Of a stretch of DNA of 39,471 nucleotides, positions 16,522-25,065 are shown one piece after another (position 1 is the first letter of the stretch; each line of letters starts with the position of its first letter). Made by a program: the position numbers and the translations under genes. This stretch comes from Flavobacteriia bacterium. GTDB taxonomy: Bacteria; Bacteroidota; Bacteroidia; Flavobacteriales; Flavobacteriaceae. Where the stretch lies: positions 1-39,471 of the forward strand of contig JAAFHW010000018.1 of the NCBI GenBank assembly GCA_013298525.1, in the 5' to 3' direction. The notes beneath the pieces are model-generated. The model saw nothing but the letters and a program-made list of their open reading frames with translations. It did no database searches and had not been told where the DNA came from.

Positions 16522-17756
16522 TGAAAAAAGCAATTAACATATTGTTTTTATTGAGTGCTTTGCTCCTTTTGGCATTCGGAACTACTTTGGTTTCGGATAA
16601 AAAAGTATCTTTTGAATTGGTTTCAAATATTAAAACTTTCACTGCTGGAAATTCAATTGAATTAGAATTTCATTCCAAATCTGAAAATGAAAAACCGCAA
16701 CTTTTCATAATTCATTCCTACGGAAAAACAGTACTTGATGCATCCGTTGAAAAAGGAAATTACATTTTTAAAATTCCTGAAAATTATTGTAAAAAAACAG
16801 GTGAAGTTTCTTGGTTTTTAATCCACAAAAATGAAACAAGAAATTCAGGAACTTTTGAAATTCTGCCAAATAATGCAACCAAAACTGTTGTTGAAAATTA
16901 TCTTGGTCCAAGAACTATTTTAGCTGGGGGAAAAGAATTCACCATGATGGTTGCGGTTCCAACCGATGGTTTTGACAATCCTAAAAAAGAAAACACCAAT
17001 GTGATTTTGAAACATCAGTTTTTACAAAATGTTACCAATCTCAATTTAAAAACGAAAGACTTTATTGCTTGGTATGATATTTTTTCACCAACAAAATCGG
17101 GCAAATTATTAGTTTCTAGCGAATGTGACAACATTGCAACCAAAGAAATCGAAACCGAAATTTATCCCAATATTGCAACTAATTTTACCATCAATTATTC
17201 AAGAAATCATGAGTTTGCCGATGGTAATCAGATTACGCATTTTTCTACTTCTATCATAAAAGATCAATATGGAAATGTGGTTAGCGATGGAACTTTGGTA
17301 TCATTCCTTATCAAAACTAAAAACAATTTGATATTGAAAACTTTTGGAGCAACGATAAACGGAATTGCTTCAGCTCAACTATTGCATCCTGATCATCAAG
17401 AAGTATATACTATAAAAGGATTTGTAACCGGAATTGCCGAAAGTAATTCGCTTACCATCAATTACAAACCTATTATTTCAACATTCAATTATTCGTTTCC
17501 AAACAAAAATAGAACACTTACTGTTGGACCAATAAAAAGTTTTATGAATCAGTTGGTTCCTGATGGAATAAAAGTAATTGTAAAGGTTTTTCATAAAGAC
17601 AACTTAGTGACAACTTTGCAAGAAGATACATCAAAAGGAATAGCAACTTTTGAACTTTCAGAAGATTTTTATAAAGAAAAAAGCTATCGTTTTGAAATCA
17701 CAACATTAGGCATTACCAAACAAACAGAAACACTAGACTATGAGCTTCATAAATAA
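16521..17756 (+). CDS. exported protein with invasin-like Ig domain
   Basis: 411 residues. A hydrophobic N-terminal helix (about 5-23) acts as signal peptide or anchor. The remainder is beta-rich and Asn/Thr/Lys-rich, consistent with stacked Ig-like domains. Residues about 230-310 resemble bacterial Ig-like domain 1, with TSIIKDQYGNVVSDGTLVSF. No catalytic motif is seen. It is coupled to the GT-C-like gene (TAATG overlap) and overlaps the GH5-like gene by 17 bp, so it is the middle gene of a three-gene operon. It may support or guide nascent polysaccharide in the periplasm; that role is inferred from context only. Confidence 0.7.
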   Translation: MKKAINILFLLSALLLLAFGTTLVSDKKVSFELVSNIKTFTAGNSIELEFHSKSENEKPQLFIIHSYGKTVLDASVEKGNYIFKIPENYCKKTGEVSWFLIHKNETRNSGTFEILPNNATKTVVENYLGPRTILAGGKEFTMMVAVPTDGFDNPKKENTNVILKHQFLQNVTNLNLKTKDFIAWYDIFSPTKSGKLLVSSECDNIATKEIETEIYPNIATNFTINYSRNHEFADGNQITHFSTSIIKDQYGNVVSDGTLVSFLIKTKNNLILKTFGATINGIASAQLLHPDHQEVYTIKGFVTGIAESNSLTINYKPIISTFNYSFPNKNRTLTVGPIKSFMNQLVPDGIKVIVKVFHKDNLVTTLQEDTSKGIATFELSEDFYKEKSYRFEITTLGITKQTETLDYELHK

Positions 17757-19293
17757 TAAAAACACGATTCGTACGGTCTTGATTAGCTCATTTATTTTAC
17801 TAAATGTGCTGTTGCTTTTTGGATTGAGCAGTATTTTAGAATATTTGAATTCTGGTGCTGATAGAACTTCGATGTTGCATTTGGAAAAAGAAACTGTGAA
17901 TACTTATTTACCAAAAGTTATTTGGGAAGAATTGAATAATGTAGGCAGAGAAATGGAGCCAAATACCTTAAAAACCATTGAAAAAGACTATTTATTTTCA
18001 TGGTACATCAAAAATAAATCGCTAGAAAACAATAAAAAACAAGGCATAGAAGATTATTACACACAAAATGCTCGAGTGAATTTGTACAACAGCATTGATT
18101 ATAATTTGAAAAACAAAATCACAATTGAAAGTACTACTTTAAAACACAATCCGAAATTAGAATTTTATAGTGAAGACGGTCAGCAAGTGGTTTTTACCGA
18201 TAAAAATGTCATTGAATTTCAAAAAGTTTTTAAAGACAAAAAATTAATTTCAGAAGTTCAAGATACGGCAACCTACAAAGTTATGATGTTGTTGGAAGAT
18301 GGTTTTTGGCGCATTCGTCACATTCAAAAAATGAAACCAGAACCAATTGAAAAAGACACTTTGAAAGCCAATCCAGAATTTAAAGTTATTGGTAAAAAGA
18401 TAAAATATAACAATGTCGATTTTATAAGTAAAGGAATTAATTATTATCCTAAAAATTCGGCTTGGGATACTTTTGGCGACTTATTTAACAAAGATACTAT
18501 TGCAAAAGATTTTGATATTATTAAAAAAGCAAAGTTGAATTCAATTCGTATTTTTATTCAATATGAGGATTTTGGCAAAGCTGATATCAAACCAGAAAAA
18601 CTGGAAAAACTGAAAACTTTATTGGATTTAGCAGAAGCAAAAAAACTGAAAGTTGTTGTGACTTTATTTGACTTTTACAGTGATTATACGTTAGAAAGTT
18701 GGACATTAACCAGCAGACATGCTGAAAAAATTGTTTCAACATTCAAAAATCATAAAGCTATTTTAGCTTGGGATATTAAAAACGAACCGAATTTAGATTT
18801 TGAAAATCGCGACAAAAACAATGTATTGAATTGGTTGCAACAAATGATTACGGTTGTAAAAGAAAACGATGCTAATCATTTGGTAACAATTGGATGGTCG
18901 AATTCGTATGAAGCAACCAATTTAGAAGATAAAGTTGATTTTGTTTCCTATCATTTTTACAATGCCATTGACGATTTTGAAACGGAATACACAACTTTAG
19001 ATAAAGCAACTAAAAAACCAATAGTAATTCAGGAATTTGGAGTTCCATCGTACAGAGGAATTTGGAATTGGACAGGAAAGAATGCTGATGGTCAAGCCGA
19101 ATACCACAAAAAAATGCAAGAATTATTCAAAAAGAACAATCTTGCATTTATGTCGTGGACTTTGTATGATTTTCCTGCTGTGCCAAATCAAGTTGCCGGA
19201 AAATGGCCTTGGCAGAAAAACAGACAGAAAAAATTTGGTTTTATTGATGAAAAAGGAAAAGAAAAACCTGCCTTTTTATACATTTCTAACTAA
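17740..19293 (+). CDS. membrane-anchored GH5-like glycoside hydrolase
   Basis: 517 residues. One N-terminal helix (about 11-32) is followed by a helical/beta segment of unknown family (about 40-205), then a TIM-barrel glycosidase domain (about 210-515). Signature segments are FISKGINYYP, SIRIFIQYEDF, WDIKNEPNLD with the probable acid/base Glu349, and PIVIQEFGVPS with the probable nucleophile Glu432. GH5 (cellulase clan A) is the best fit; GH39 or a related clan-A family is possible. Polysaccharide biosynthesis loci often include a periplasmic hydrolase that trims or releases the polymer. Its 3' end overlaps the convergent GT4 gene by 18 bp. Confidence 0.82.
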   Translation: MSFINNKNTIRTVLISSFILLNVLLLFGLSSILEYLNSGADRTSMLHLEKETVNTYLPKVIWEELNNVGREMEPNTLKTIEKDYLFSWYIKNKSLENNKKQGIEDYYTQNARVNLYNSIDYNLKNKITIESTTLKHNPKLEFYSEDGQQVVFTDKNVIEFQKVFKDKKLISEVQDTATYKVMMLLEDGFWRIRHIQKMKPEPIEKDTLKANPEFKVIGKKIKYNNVDFISKGINYYPKNSAWDTFGDLFNKDTIAKDFDIIKKAKLNSIRIFIQYEDFGKADIKPEKLEKLKTLLDLAEAKKLKVVVTLFDFYSDYTLESWTLTSRHAEKIVSTFKNHKAILAWDIKNEPNLDFENRDKNNVLNWLQQMITVVKENDANHLVTIGWSNSYEATNLEDKVDFVSYHFYNAIDDFETEYTTLDKATKKPIVIQEFGVPSYRGIWNWTGKNADGQAEYHKKMQELFKKNNLAFMSWTLYDFPAVPNQVAGKWPWQKNRQKKFGFIDEKGKEKPAFLYISN

Positions 19294-20478
19294 AGTATTT
19301 ACCATTTTATTAATTTCAATTTCTTTAAATTTTTGAAGGTACATTTCAACAATTTTATCCATTGAAAGTGCGCAAGCAGCTTTGTAATTAGTTTTTGCAA
19401 TGCGTCTTCTGTAATTATCATCTTCAAGAATAGTACTGATAGCTTTTGCTAATGAAGAAGCACTTTCTGGATTAAAGAATTCACCTTTGTAACCTTCCTC
19501 TTCAACTAATAAAGCTAGATCACCTAAATCAGGCATAACAACTGCTTTTCCGTAACTTCCTGCTTGATGTAAAACTCCAGAACTTCCTGTTGTTGATGTA
19601 TAAGGAAATGCAACTATAGTACTTTCAGTAAAGATTCGTTCTACATCATTTTCTTCTACATATCCAGTAAAAGTAATTCCTTCAACATGTGCGTATTTTT
19701 CTTTAACCGATTGCAAATATCCTGGTGTATTTGGACTATCAGTTCCAGCAATAACAATTTCAATTTTTTCGTTATTATTCTTGCGAATTAATTCAACTGC
19801 ATCAATTAGAATTTCAACTTTTTTGTACGTTCCGAACTTTCCAAAAGCCATTACTTTTTTTGGCCCAGCTGGTAAATCAAAACTAACATTTTTTGGAGTT
19901 TCAAAAGAACCATGAGGAATCAACGCAACATTATTAGTTTTATATTTTGCATTTAAAACGTCAACATATTTATTGATGGTTACTGCAACTGTATCTGCTT
20001 TTAATATGCAACTTGTAAGTGTAGTTCCAATAAAATTATAGATTTTTTGAGCGATTTTATTTGAAGTAAATCCAGCATTGGCTAAATCAACTTGTTCTAA
20101 GATGTTGTGCAATAAAACCACTGTGTTGCATCCTAACATTTTTAAAATCATTGGTAATAATAATCCTAAAGCAGCAGGAATTTTTTTATCGCCAAATTTT
20201 ACAAATTGTAAATTGAACAAAACAACATCTGGTTTTTCTTTTAAAACCGCTTTTACTATTGTAAAAATGTTAGCATAGCTATTAAATTCCCAACATTCTT
20301 TAACGGAAACTTTATTGCTGTTTTCAAAATCCAATTGTTTTGGTTCTGAGGTTCTATCGGTAATTAAAACCAATTCTGAAACTTCTTCTTTTTGAACAAA
20401 GTTTTTTACTAAATGGTAACCGTATTCGTTTAAAGTTACTTTACTTGGAGGAAATGCTGTTACTACTGCTATTTTCAT
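19276..20478 (-). CDS. GT4-type glycosyltransferase, copy 2
   Basis: 400 residues, with the same architecture as copy 1: IAVVTAFPPSKVTLNEYGYH, VVLLHNILEQVD, KVMAFGKFGTYKKVEILID, TGYVEENDV and TGSSGVLHQAGSYGKAVVM. It carries an extra C-terminal tail of about 15 residues overlapping the convergent GH5-like gene. Start at 20478 because the in-frame ATG at 20511 is only 3 bp from the -7 element. Unlike copy 1 it has its own promoter with phased TAGACGAAT-type repeats, so the two paralogs are likely regulated differently. Acceptor and donor sugars are unknown. Confidence 0.88.
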   Translation of the reverse strand: MKIAVVTAFPPSKVTLNEYGYHLVKNFVQKEEVSELVLITDRTSEPKQLDFENSNKVSVKECWEFNSYANIFTIVKAVLKEKPDVVLFNLQFVKFGDKKIPAALGLLLPMILKMLGCNTVVLLHNILEQVDLANAGFTSNKIAQKIYNFIGTTLTSCILKADTVAVTINKYVDVLNAKYKTNNVALIPHGSFETPKNVSFDLPAGPKKVMAFGKFGTYKKVEILIDAVELIRKNNNEKIEIVIAGTDSPNTPGYLQSVKEKYAHVEGITFTGYVEENDVERIFTESTIVAFPYTSTTGSSGVLHQAGSYGKAVVMPDLGDLALLVEEEGYKGEFFNPESASSLAKAISTILEDDNYRRRIAKTNYKAACALSMDKIVEMYLQKFKEIEINKMVNTLVRNV

Positions 20479-20513
20479 TTTTTTAATTTTTATGTTATTT
20501 TTATTTTTCATGA

Positions 20514-20580
20514 CAAAAATCCTATAAAAACAGTGGTCAATTTTTTAAATTCGACGAATGGAAATTTAGTTTAGACGAAC
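20514..20580 (-). promoter_or_regulatory. promoter B: -7-like element with two phased LytTR-like repeats
   Basis: On the minus strand GATTTTTG (20514-20521) is a 7/8 match to TAnnTTTG, with TTG (20538-20540) 16 bp upstream. Repeats on plus: TCGACGAAT (20551-20559) and TAGACGAAC (20572-20580), offset 21 bp, the first beginning 30 bp from the -7 element. The second repeat lies within the last codons of flippase copy 2, so the promoter overlaps that gene's end. Confidence 0.65.
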
Positions 20581-21834
20581 ATTCTTTTTATTCTGATAAA
20601 AGAAATAAGCTAATTGAAAAAACAATAAGATTACCATTGAAATAATTTGCATTTCAACCACTTGTTCTAGTGATTTATGAAACATCACAATTAAGATTAT
20701 TTGGGTTAATCCTAAAAGTGCTGAAATTACAACTGGTGTATATTTATTAATAGAAAGAAAATAGTAGGCGAAGATATTGGCAATGGCAAAAATCGATGTT
20801 GCTAAAGCATACTTCCATAATAAAAAAGCTATGGAAAGGTAATTTTCACCAAACATTAAAAACACAACTTGTTTTGGAAAAAAATAGGTTGTCAATACAA
20901 TCAAAGAAGATAAAGCGGCAATATAACCCACATATTTCATTAAAATGGGTTGCGTATTTTTTCCTTCTTTTTTTAGTGTAAGTACTTTGGGCAAAAGTAG
21001 CATTACAAACATCCAAGCTACAAAATAAACTACTCTTCCAATCAAGGCAAGAGAAGCATACAATCCGGCTTCTTGGTTGTTAAAAAAGTGCTTCACAAGA
21101 ATTACATCGCTATTGTTAATTATGATTTGGGTTAACTCATAAAAAGCGGTTAGGGCAAAAAAGGTGGCGATGTTTTGGACGCTTATCATTTCTCTTTTTT
21201 CAAGCGTAGGGTTCTTGAAAAAGATTTTTTGAAAAGGTTGTAATCCAAAAATAAAAGACAATGTAATTCCTGAAGCGACAATAATAGTAGTAGGTAGATT
21301 TGGGACAAAAAGGATGACGACGATAGTTAACAATAAGCGACTAATCATTTCTGAAGTGTAGGTTTTCGACAGATTGAAAAGGTTGTTTTTTCCTTGGTAA
21401 ATTCCTCGATTCACACTCATTAAAAAGTAAAGTGGAATTCCGGCACCAAACAGAACAAACATAAACGCTGATTGTGTATGAAAGGCTTTTTGTAGTAGGT
21501 TACAAGAAGCCATAATGATTGAGCCTAAAACAATTCCAGACAAAAGAGCGGATTTAGTCATCAATCGGACAAAAGCAATTTGTTTTTTTAAATTGTATAT
21601 CACCATATATTTGGTTGTAACAATTTGAAATGTCATTCCGACAAAAGAAAGAATTAATAAAAAAGTAATTAAAATTGCAGCATCTGCAAAAGCTTCTGGA
21701 CCTAAAAATCGTCCTAAAACTAAATTGTAAAGATAATTTCCGCCATTTACCAACAACATCGTAACCATAAACATTTGTTCAGCGCTGAACTGTTTAGATA
21801 TGAATGGCATTGTAAATTGGACTGTTTTTATCAT
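20566..21834 (-). CDS. polysaccharide flippase (MOP superfamily, Wzx-like), copy 2
   Basis: 422 residues, about 12 membrane helices, paralog of 10636-11892. The shared signatures are VNGGNYLYNLVLGRFLGPEA near the N-terminus, FYELTQIIINNSDVILVKHF in the middle, and SLALIGRVVYFVAWMFVMLL. It lies 36 bp after the STAS gene and is probably co-transcribed from the STAS promoter. An internal ATG at 21810 is an alternative start. The two flippase copies suggest two glycans, or two steps with one constitutive and one regulated route. Confidence 0.87.
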   Translation of the reverse strand: MIKTVQFTMPFISKQFSAEQMFMVTMLLVNGGNYLYNLVLGRFLGPEAFADAAILITFLLILSFVGMTFQIVTTKYMVIYNLKKQIAFVRLMTKSALLSGIVLGSIIMASCNLLQKAFHTQSAFMFVLFGAGIPLYFLMSVNRGIYQGKNNLFNLSKTYTSEMISRLLLTIVVILFVPNLPTTIIVASGITLSFIFGLQPFQKIFFKNPTLEKREMISVQNIATFFALTAFYELTQIIINNSDVILVKHFFNNQEAGLYASLALIGRVVYFVAWMFVMLLLPKVLTLKKEGKNTQPILMKYVGYIAALSSLIVLTTYFFPKQVVFLMFGENYLSIAFLLWKYALATSIFAIANIFAYYFLSINKYTPVVISALLGLTQIILIVMFHKSLEQVVEMQIISMVILLFFQLAYFFYQNKKNVRLN

Positions 21835-21870
21835 TTTAACCTTTTCTTTCTTTATTGGATTTATTTTAAA

Positions 21871-22173
21871 TTATGCTGCGTTACTGTTTAGTAAAAAACT
21901 TAATTTTTCATTTTTAAATAATTCAACTACTTTTTGATTTTGATGACCAACTATATAAAATGCTTTGTTTTTTGAAAGTGCTTTTTTGTATAAGTTAATA
22001 ATTGTTTGAAAAGCTGTTTTGTCAATATCAATTGTATTATTAAGTGAAATCATTATAAAACCAGATTCATTCATTAATGCTTCAAAATAATTTTTTAATG
22101 AATTGGTGTTTTGAGAATTTAAACTTCCGTTGATTTCAAAAATTCCTGCGTTGTTTGTAATTTGTAAAGCCAT
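21871..22173 (-). CDS. STAS-domain protein without the usual phosphorylatable serine
   Basis: 100 residues forming a single STAS domain: beta start MALQITNNAGIFEINGSLN, helix NSLKNYFEALM, and the loop TIDIDKTAFQTI where anti-sigma antagonists have D-S-S-G. The two Ser positions read Lys-Thr here, so phosphorylation as in SpoIIAA is doubtful, although Thr is present. No anti-sigma kinase or sigma factor is nearby. It leads the flippase copy 2 transcript and is preceded by promoter C, so it may act as a protein-protein regulator of EPS export or of the signalling pathway. Start at 22173 because the upstream in-frame ATG at 22218 overlaps the -7 region. Confidence 0.75.
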   Translation of the reverse strand: MALQITNNAGIFEINGSLNSQNTNSLKNYFEALMNESGFIMISLNNTIDIDKTAFQTIINLYKKALSKNKAFYIVGHQNQKVVELFKNEKLSFLLNSNAA

Positions 22174-22215
22174 GATAATTTTATTTTTTTGTTGTTTTAT
22201 TTTATTTTTCTGATG

Positions 22216-22304
22216 CAAATATCTAACCTTTAGCTACGAGACATTGATATTATTCGACGAATGGTAAGTTGCTGTAGATGAAATATCAAAGGTTTATGAC
22301 TAAC
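22216..22304. promoter_or_regulatory. promoter C: -7-like element with phased LytTR-like repeats
   Basis: On the minus strand GATATTTG (22216-22223) is a 7/8 match to TAnnTTTG. Repeats on plus: TCGACGAAT (22254-22262), TAGATGAAA (22275-22283) and a weaker ATGACTAAC (22296-22304), each offset 21 bp. The first begins 31 bp from the -7 element. The array lies between the STAS gene (minus) and the TPR/barrel gene (plus) and may serve both. A further lone TCGACGAAT at 22329-22337 overlaps the plus-strand start codon. Confidence 0.6.
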
Positions 22305-22335
22305 TTGCACTCATTAATAATCACACTATCGACGA

Positions 22336-24405
22336 ATGACATTATTTAAAAAAATAACCCTACTTTTCCTTTTTACTTATAGCTTTATAGGTCAAGCTCA
22401 AAACATGAGTGAAGGTTTCTCTAATCTTGAAAAAGGAGAATTTGATAAAGCCGAAGTTTTCTTTACTTCTATATTAAAGGACTATCCTCAAAAAAAAACG
22501 GCACGACTTTGTTATGCTCGTGCAGTTGGATTGAACAAGCAACCTGAAAAAGCTTTAACATTATTCACAACATTAAAAACTGAATATCCAGATGATTTAG
22601 AAATAAAATTGAATTATGCTGAATCCTTATTATGGAATAAAAAGTTTGATGATGCAAAAATCTATTACACTACTTTAGTTGCTGACAATCCAACCAACTT
22701 TGTAGCACATCTTGGTTTTGCCAATACGTTATCCAATTTAAAAGAATTTAAAGATGCTCTGTATAATGTAAACAAAGCTTTAGAACTATCTCCAGGAAAT
22801 GGCGGAGCTTTGGTTTCTAGAAAGTACATAAAACTAGGTTATGCAAACGAAATGGTTTCTTCAAAAAAATATACAGAAGCCGAAACTTTTTACAATGAAA
22901 TATTAGCAGATTTTCCAAATGATAAAGAAACGTTATTGAATAAAGCCAATTTGTATCTGATTACTAAAAATAGTGTGAAAGGAAGAGAAACCTATAATTT
23001 ATTATCTACTTCAGATCCGATTTTGGCACTTAACGGATTGTCTTTAGTAGAACATATCGCTGGAAAAGAAAGCAAAGCTCTTGAGATTTCTGAACAAGCA
23101 ATGGCTAAAATTGGTGAAACCAAAGATGAAAAACTAATCAAACAAACACAAGAACGCTATGTTCAAGCGCTTATTTGGAACAAAAAATACAAATTAGCAG
23201 AATCTAAAATTTTAGAATTAAACAAACTTTATGCAAACGAAAATTGGTTATTAGCATTATCAGCAACATTAGCGATTTACAAAAGTGATTTTAAAGATAG
23301 TATTAAATATTACGAAAGTATTTTGGTAAACGATTCAAAATCTTTTGATGGAAATTTAGGTATTGCCAATGCTTATAATGCTTCAGGAGAAATTGACAAC
23401 GCCTACAAAGCCGTTTATCAAACTTTAGAAATCTTCAAAAATCAGAATGACGCAACGAATTTCTTGAGAAAATTAAACGAAGAACACACACCAACTTTGG
23501 AAGAAAAATTGAGTTATTCGTTTGATAATGGTAACAATACTGCCATTACTTCAAGAACGTTGATTACTTTTCCACTTTCTACTAAATGGTCTGTGAATAC
23601 CACATACCAATATAGAAAAACTGAAAATTCAGTTACCAATGTAAGTGCCAATGCCAATGATTTCTTGGTTGGTGCTTCGTATAAATTTCATCCGAAAATA
23701 AGTTTTAATGTTGAAAGCGGGATTACTTCAGCAAGTTCATCAACAGCAAGTTATACATCATTGTTGTTTAATTCGTATTTTAAGATAAAACCAATGAAAT
23801 TGCAAGATCTAGAAATTGGATACAAACGCGATTTGCAAAATTTTAATACCGATTTGATTGACAAACAAATTTCAGCTGACAACTATTATTTTAATTATAA
23901 TATTGGATCAAACTTTAAATTGGGTTGGTTTACACAATATTTTTACACAACACAATCTGATAATAATACTAGAAATTTATTGTTTACATCATTGTATTAT
24001 AGCTTTTTGTCAAAGCCTGTTTTAAAAGGTGGATTCAATTATCAATTCATTTCATTTAAAGACCAAGTGCCAACGGTTTATTTTAGTCCGAGTCAATTTA
24101 ATGCGTATGAAGTTTTTGTAGAATTATTGAAAGATGAAAAAATTGCAGAAAAAGGTTCCTTCTTTTATAATTTGAACGCTGCAACTGGATTTCAATACAT
24201 CGAAAAATTAGACAAGCAATCAACTTATAGAATTCAAGCTAAATTGGGTTATAAATTTTCAGACCGATTGTTAGCTAATGTTTACGGATTGAAAAGTAAT
24301 ATTGCCTCTGCCGCTGTTTCTGGATTTACTTATACCGAATTTGGATTTCGTTTAAAGTGGTTGTTTTTAAGCAAACCAATATTTAATTTGAAACCAAATA
24401 AATAA
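22336..24405 (+). CDS. TPR outer-membrane beta-barrel protein, probable polysaccharide exporter
   Basis: 689 residues. A signal peptide (MTLFKKITLLFLFTYSFIGQ, cleavage near AQA-Q) is followed by TPR-type helical repeats (about 25-390), for example the region with EKGEFDKAEVFFTSILKDYP. The last 295 residues alternate polar and aromatic positions in strands, as in a YaiO-like outer-membrane barrel (KWSVNTTYQYRKTEN, FKLGWFTQYFYTTQS). TPR-plus-barrel proteins export polysaccharides across the outer membrane (PelB, BcsC, PgaA architectures), and its place beside GT and flippase genes fits that role. The start ATG is unusual in overlapping a copy of the TCGACGAAT repeat. A strong terminator follows. 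Confidence 0.82.
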   Translation: MTLFKKITLLFLFTYSFIGQAQNMSEGFSNLEKGEFDKAEVFFTSILKDYPQKKTARLCYARAVGLNKQPEKALTLFTTLKTEYPDDLEIKLNYAESLLWNKKFDDAKIYYTTLVADNPTNFVAHLGFANTLSNLKEFKDALYNVNKALELSPGNGGALVSRKYIKLGYANEMVSSKKYTEAETFYNEILADFPNDKETLLNKANLYLITKNSVKGRETYNLLSTSDPILALNGLSLVEHIAGKESKALEISEQAMAKIGETKDEKLIKQTQERYVQALIWNKKYKLAESKILELNKLYANENWLLALSATLAIYKSDFKDSIKYYESILVNDSKSFDGNLGIANAYNASGEIDNAYKAVYQTLEIFKNQNDATNFLRKLNEEHTPTLEEKLSYSFDNGNNTAITSRTLITFPLSTKWSVNTTYQYRKTENSVTNVSANANDFLVGASYKFHPKISFNVESGITSASSSTASYTSLLFNSYFKIKPMKLQDLEIGYKRDLQNFNTDLIDKQISADNYYFNYNIGSNFKLGWFTQYFYTTQSDNNTRNLLFTSLYYSFLSKPVLKGGFNYQFISFKDQVPTVYFSPSQFNAYEVFVELLKDEKIAEKGSFFYNLNAATGFQYIEKLDKQSTYRIQAKLGYKFSDRLLANVYGLKSNIASAAVSGFTYTEFGFRLKWLFLSKPIFNLKPNK

Positions 24406-24426
24406 TCACACATTTTTTAAAAATAC

Positions 24427-24460
24427 AAATAAGACTTTCAGAAATGAAGGTCTTATTTTA
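24427..24460 (+). terminator. Rho-independent terminator of the TPR/barrel gene
   Basis: AAATAAGAC (24427-24435) pairs with GTCTTATTT (24450-24458), continuing through a T-G pair to TTCA/TGAA around a GAAA tetraloop (24441-24444). Confidence 0.88.
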
Positions 24461-24529
24461 TTAGTAATTTTTCATGATAGATTGATATTCTATTTATTAA
24501 TTCTCATTTCATTGCTTGCAATTAAAATC

Positions 24530-24537
24530 TATATTTG
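24530..24537 (+). promoter_or_regulatory. -7 element for the small membrane protein gene
   Basis: TATATTTG matches TAnnTTTG exactly. A possible TTG start at 24535 lies inside this element, so translation should begin at the ATG at 24553, giving a leader of only about 10 bases. Confidence 0.5.
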
Positions 24538-24552
24538 CTGAAAAATAATGCC

Positions 24553-25014
24553 ATGAATATCAATTCCAAAAGAGTCAGTTTATTTATTTCTTATAGTATT
24601 GGTTTGCCTTTGGGATTGGCTTTTTCGCTTTTATGCTTTGTTTTACCAACTTATTTATCTGGAGAAGGACTTGCTACGATGGCTTTGGTTGCCATTTATG
24701 GAAAAGCTATCATTGGATTAATTATTGCTTTTGTTTTCGGATTAGGAATTGGCAGTTTAGTTGCACATAAGAGTTTTTTGAATGAATTCTCCTTACTTAA
24801 AACATCATTTCAATATTCATTAATTGTTAATTGTATTATTTGGATTTCATTTATTGTAATTACAATTATATCCAATTTTGAAAACTTTAGTCTTCTTTAT
24901 ATAATTCCTCCAGCAATAGCTTTTGTATTAAGCACTTTGCTTACAACATTTACCATCGGATTATTAATTTGCTATTTAATTCGAAGAAGCATTTTAAAAA
25001 CAAATTACAACTAA
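24553..25014 (+). CDS. small four-helix membrane protein, unknown
   Basis: 153 residues with four predicted membrane helices (about residues 10-32, 42-65, 80-100 and 110-145) and short basic loops. No catalytic motif or known family is recognised. The Gly-rich helix YGKAIIGLIIAFVFGLGIG is its most distinctive segment. It is monocistronic, with its own promoter and a bidirectional terminator. Nothing ties it to the EPS or signalling genes beyond position. Confidence 0.7.
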   Translation: MNINSKRVSLFISYSIGLPLGLAFSLLCFVLPTYLSGEGLATMALVAIYGKAIIGLIIAFVFGLGIGSLVAHKSFLNEFSLLKTSFQYSLIVNCIIWISFIVITIISNFENFSLLYIIPPAIAFVLSTLLTTFTIGLLICYLIRRSILKTNYN

Positions 25015-25043
25015 AAAAAGCTGTCATTTCTGACAGCTCTTTT
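25013..25043. terminator. bidirectional Rho-independent terminator
   Basis: AGCTGTCA (25019-25026) and TGACAGCT (25031-25038) form a perfect 8-bp stem with loop TTTC, with an A-tract before and T residues after, between two convergent genes. Confidence 0.88.
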
Positions 25044-25065
25044 ATAATAAAAATAGATTTAGGTG

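Noticed and set aside
19037..19336. 99-residue open frame overlapping the GH5-like gene
   Set aside because: A shadow frame inside the catalytic domain with no recognisable protein features; the GH5-like frame has both catalytic Glu motifs.
9460..24405. Calling this locus a true Pel operon
   Set aside because: No recognisable PelC, PelD or PelE, GT4 shorter than PelF, and additional unrelated enzymes; the resemblance is architectural only.
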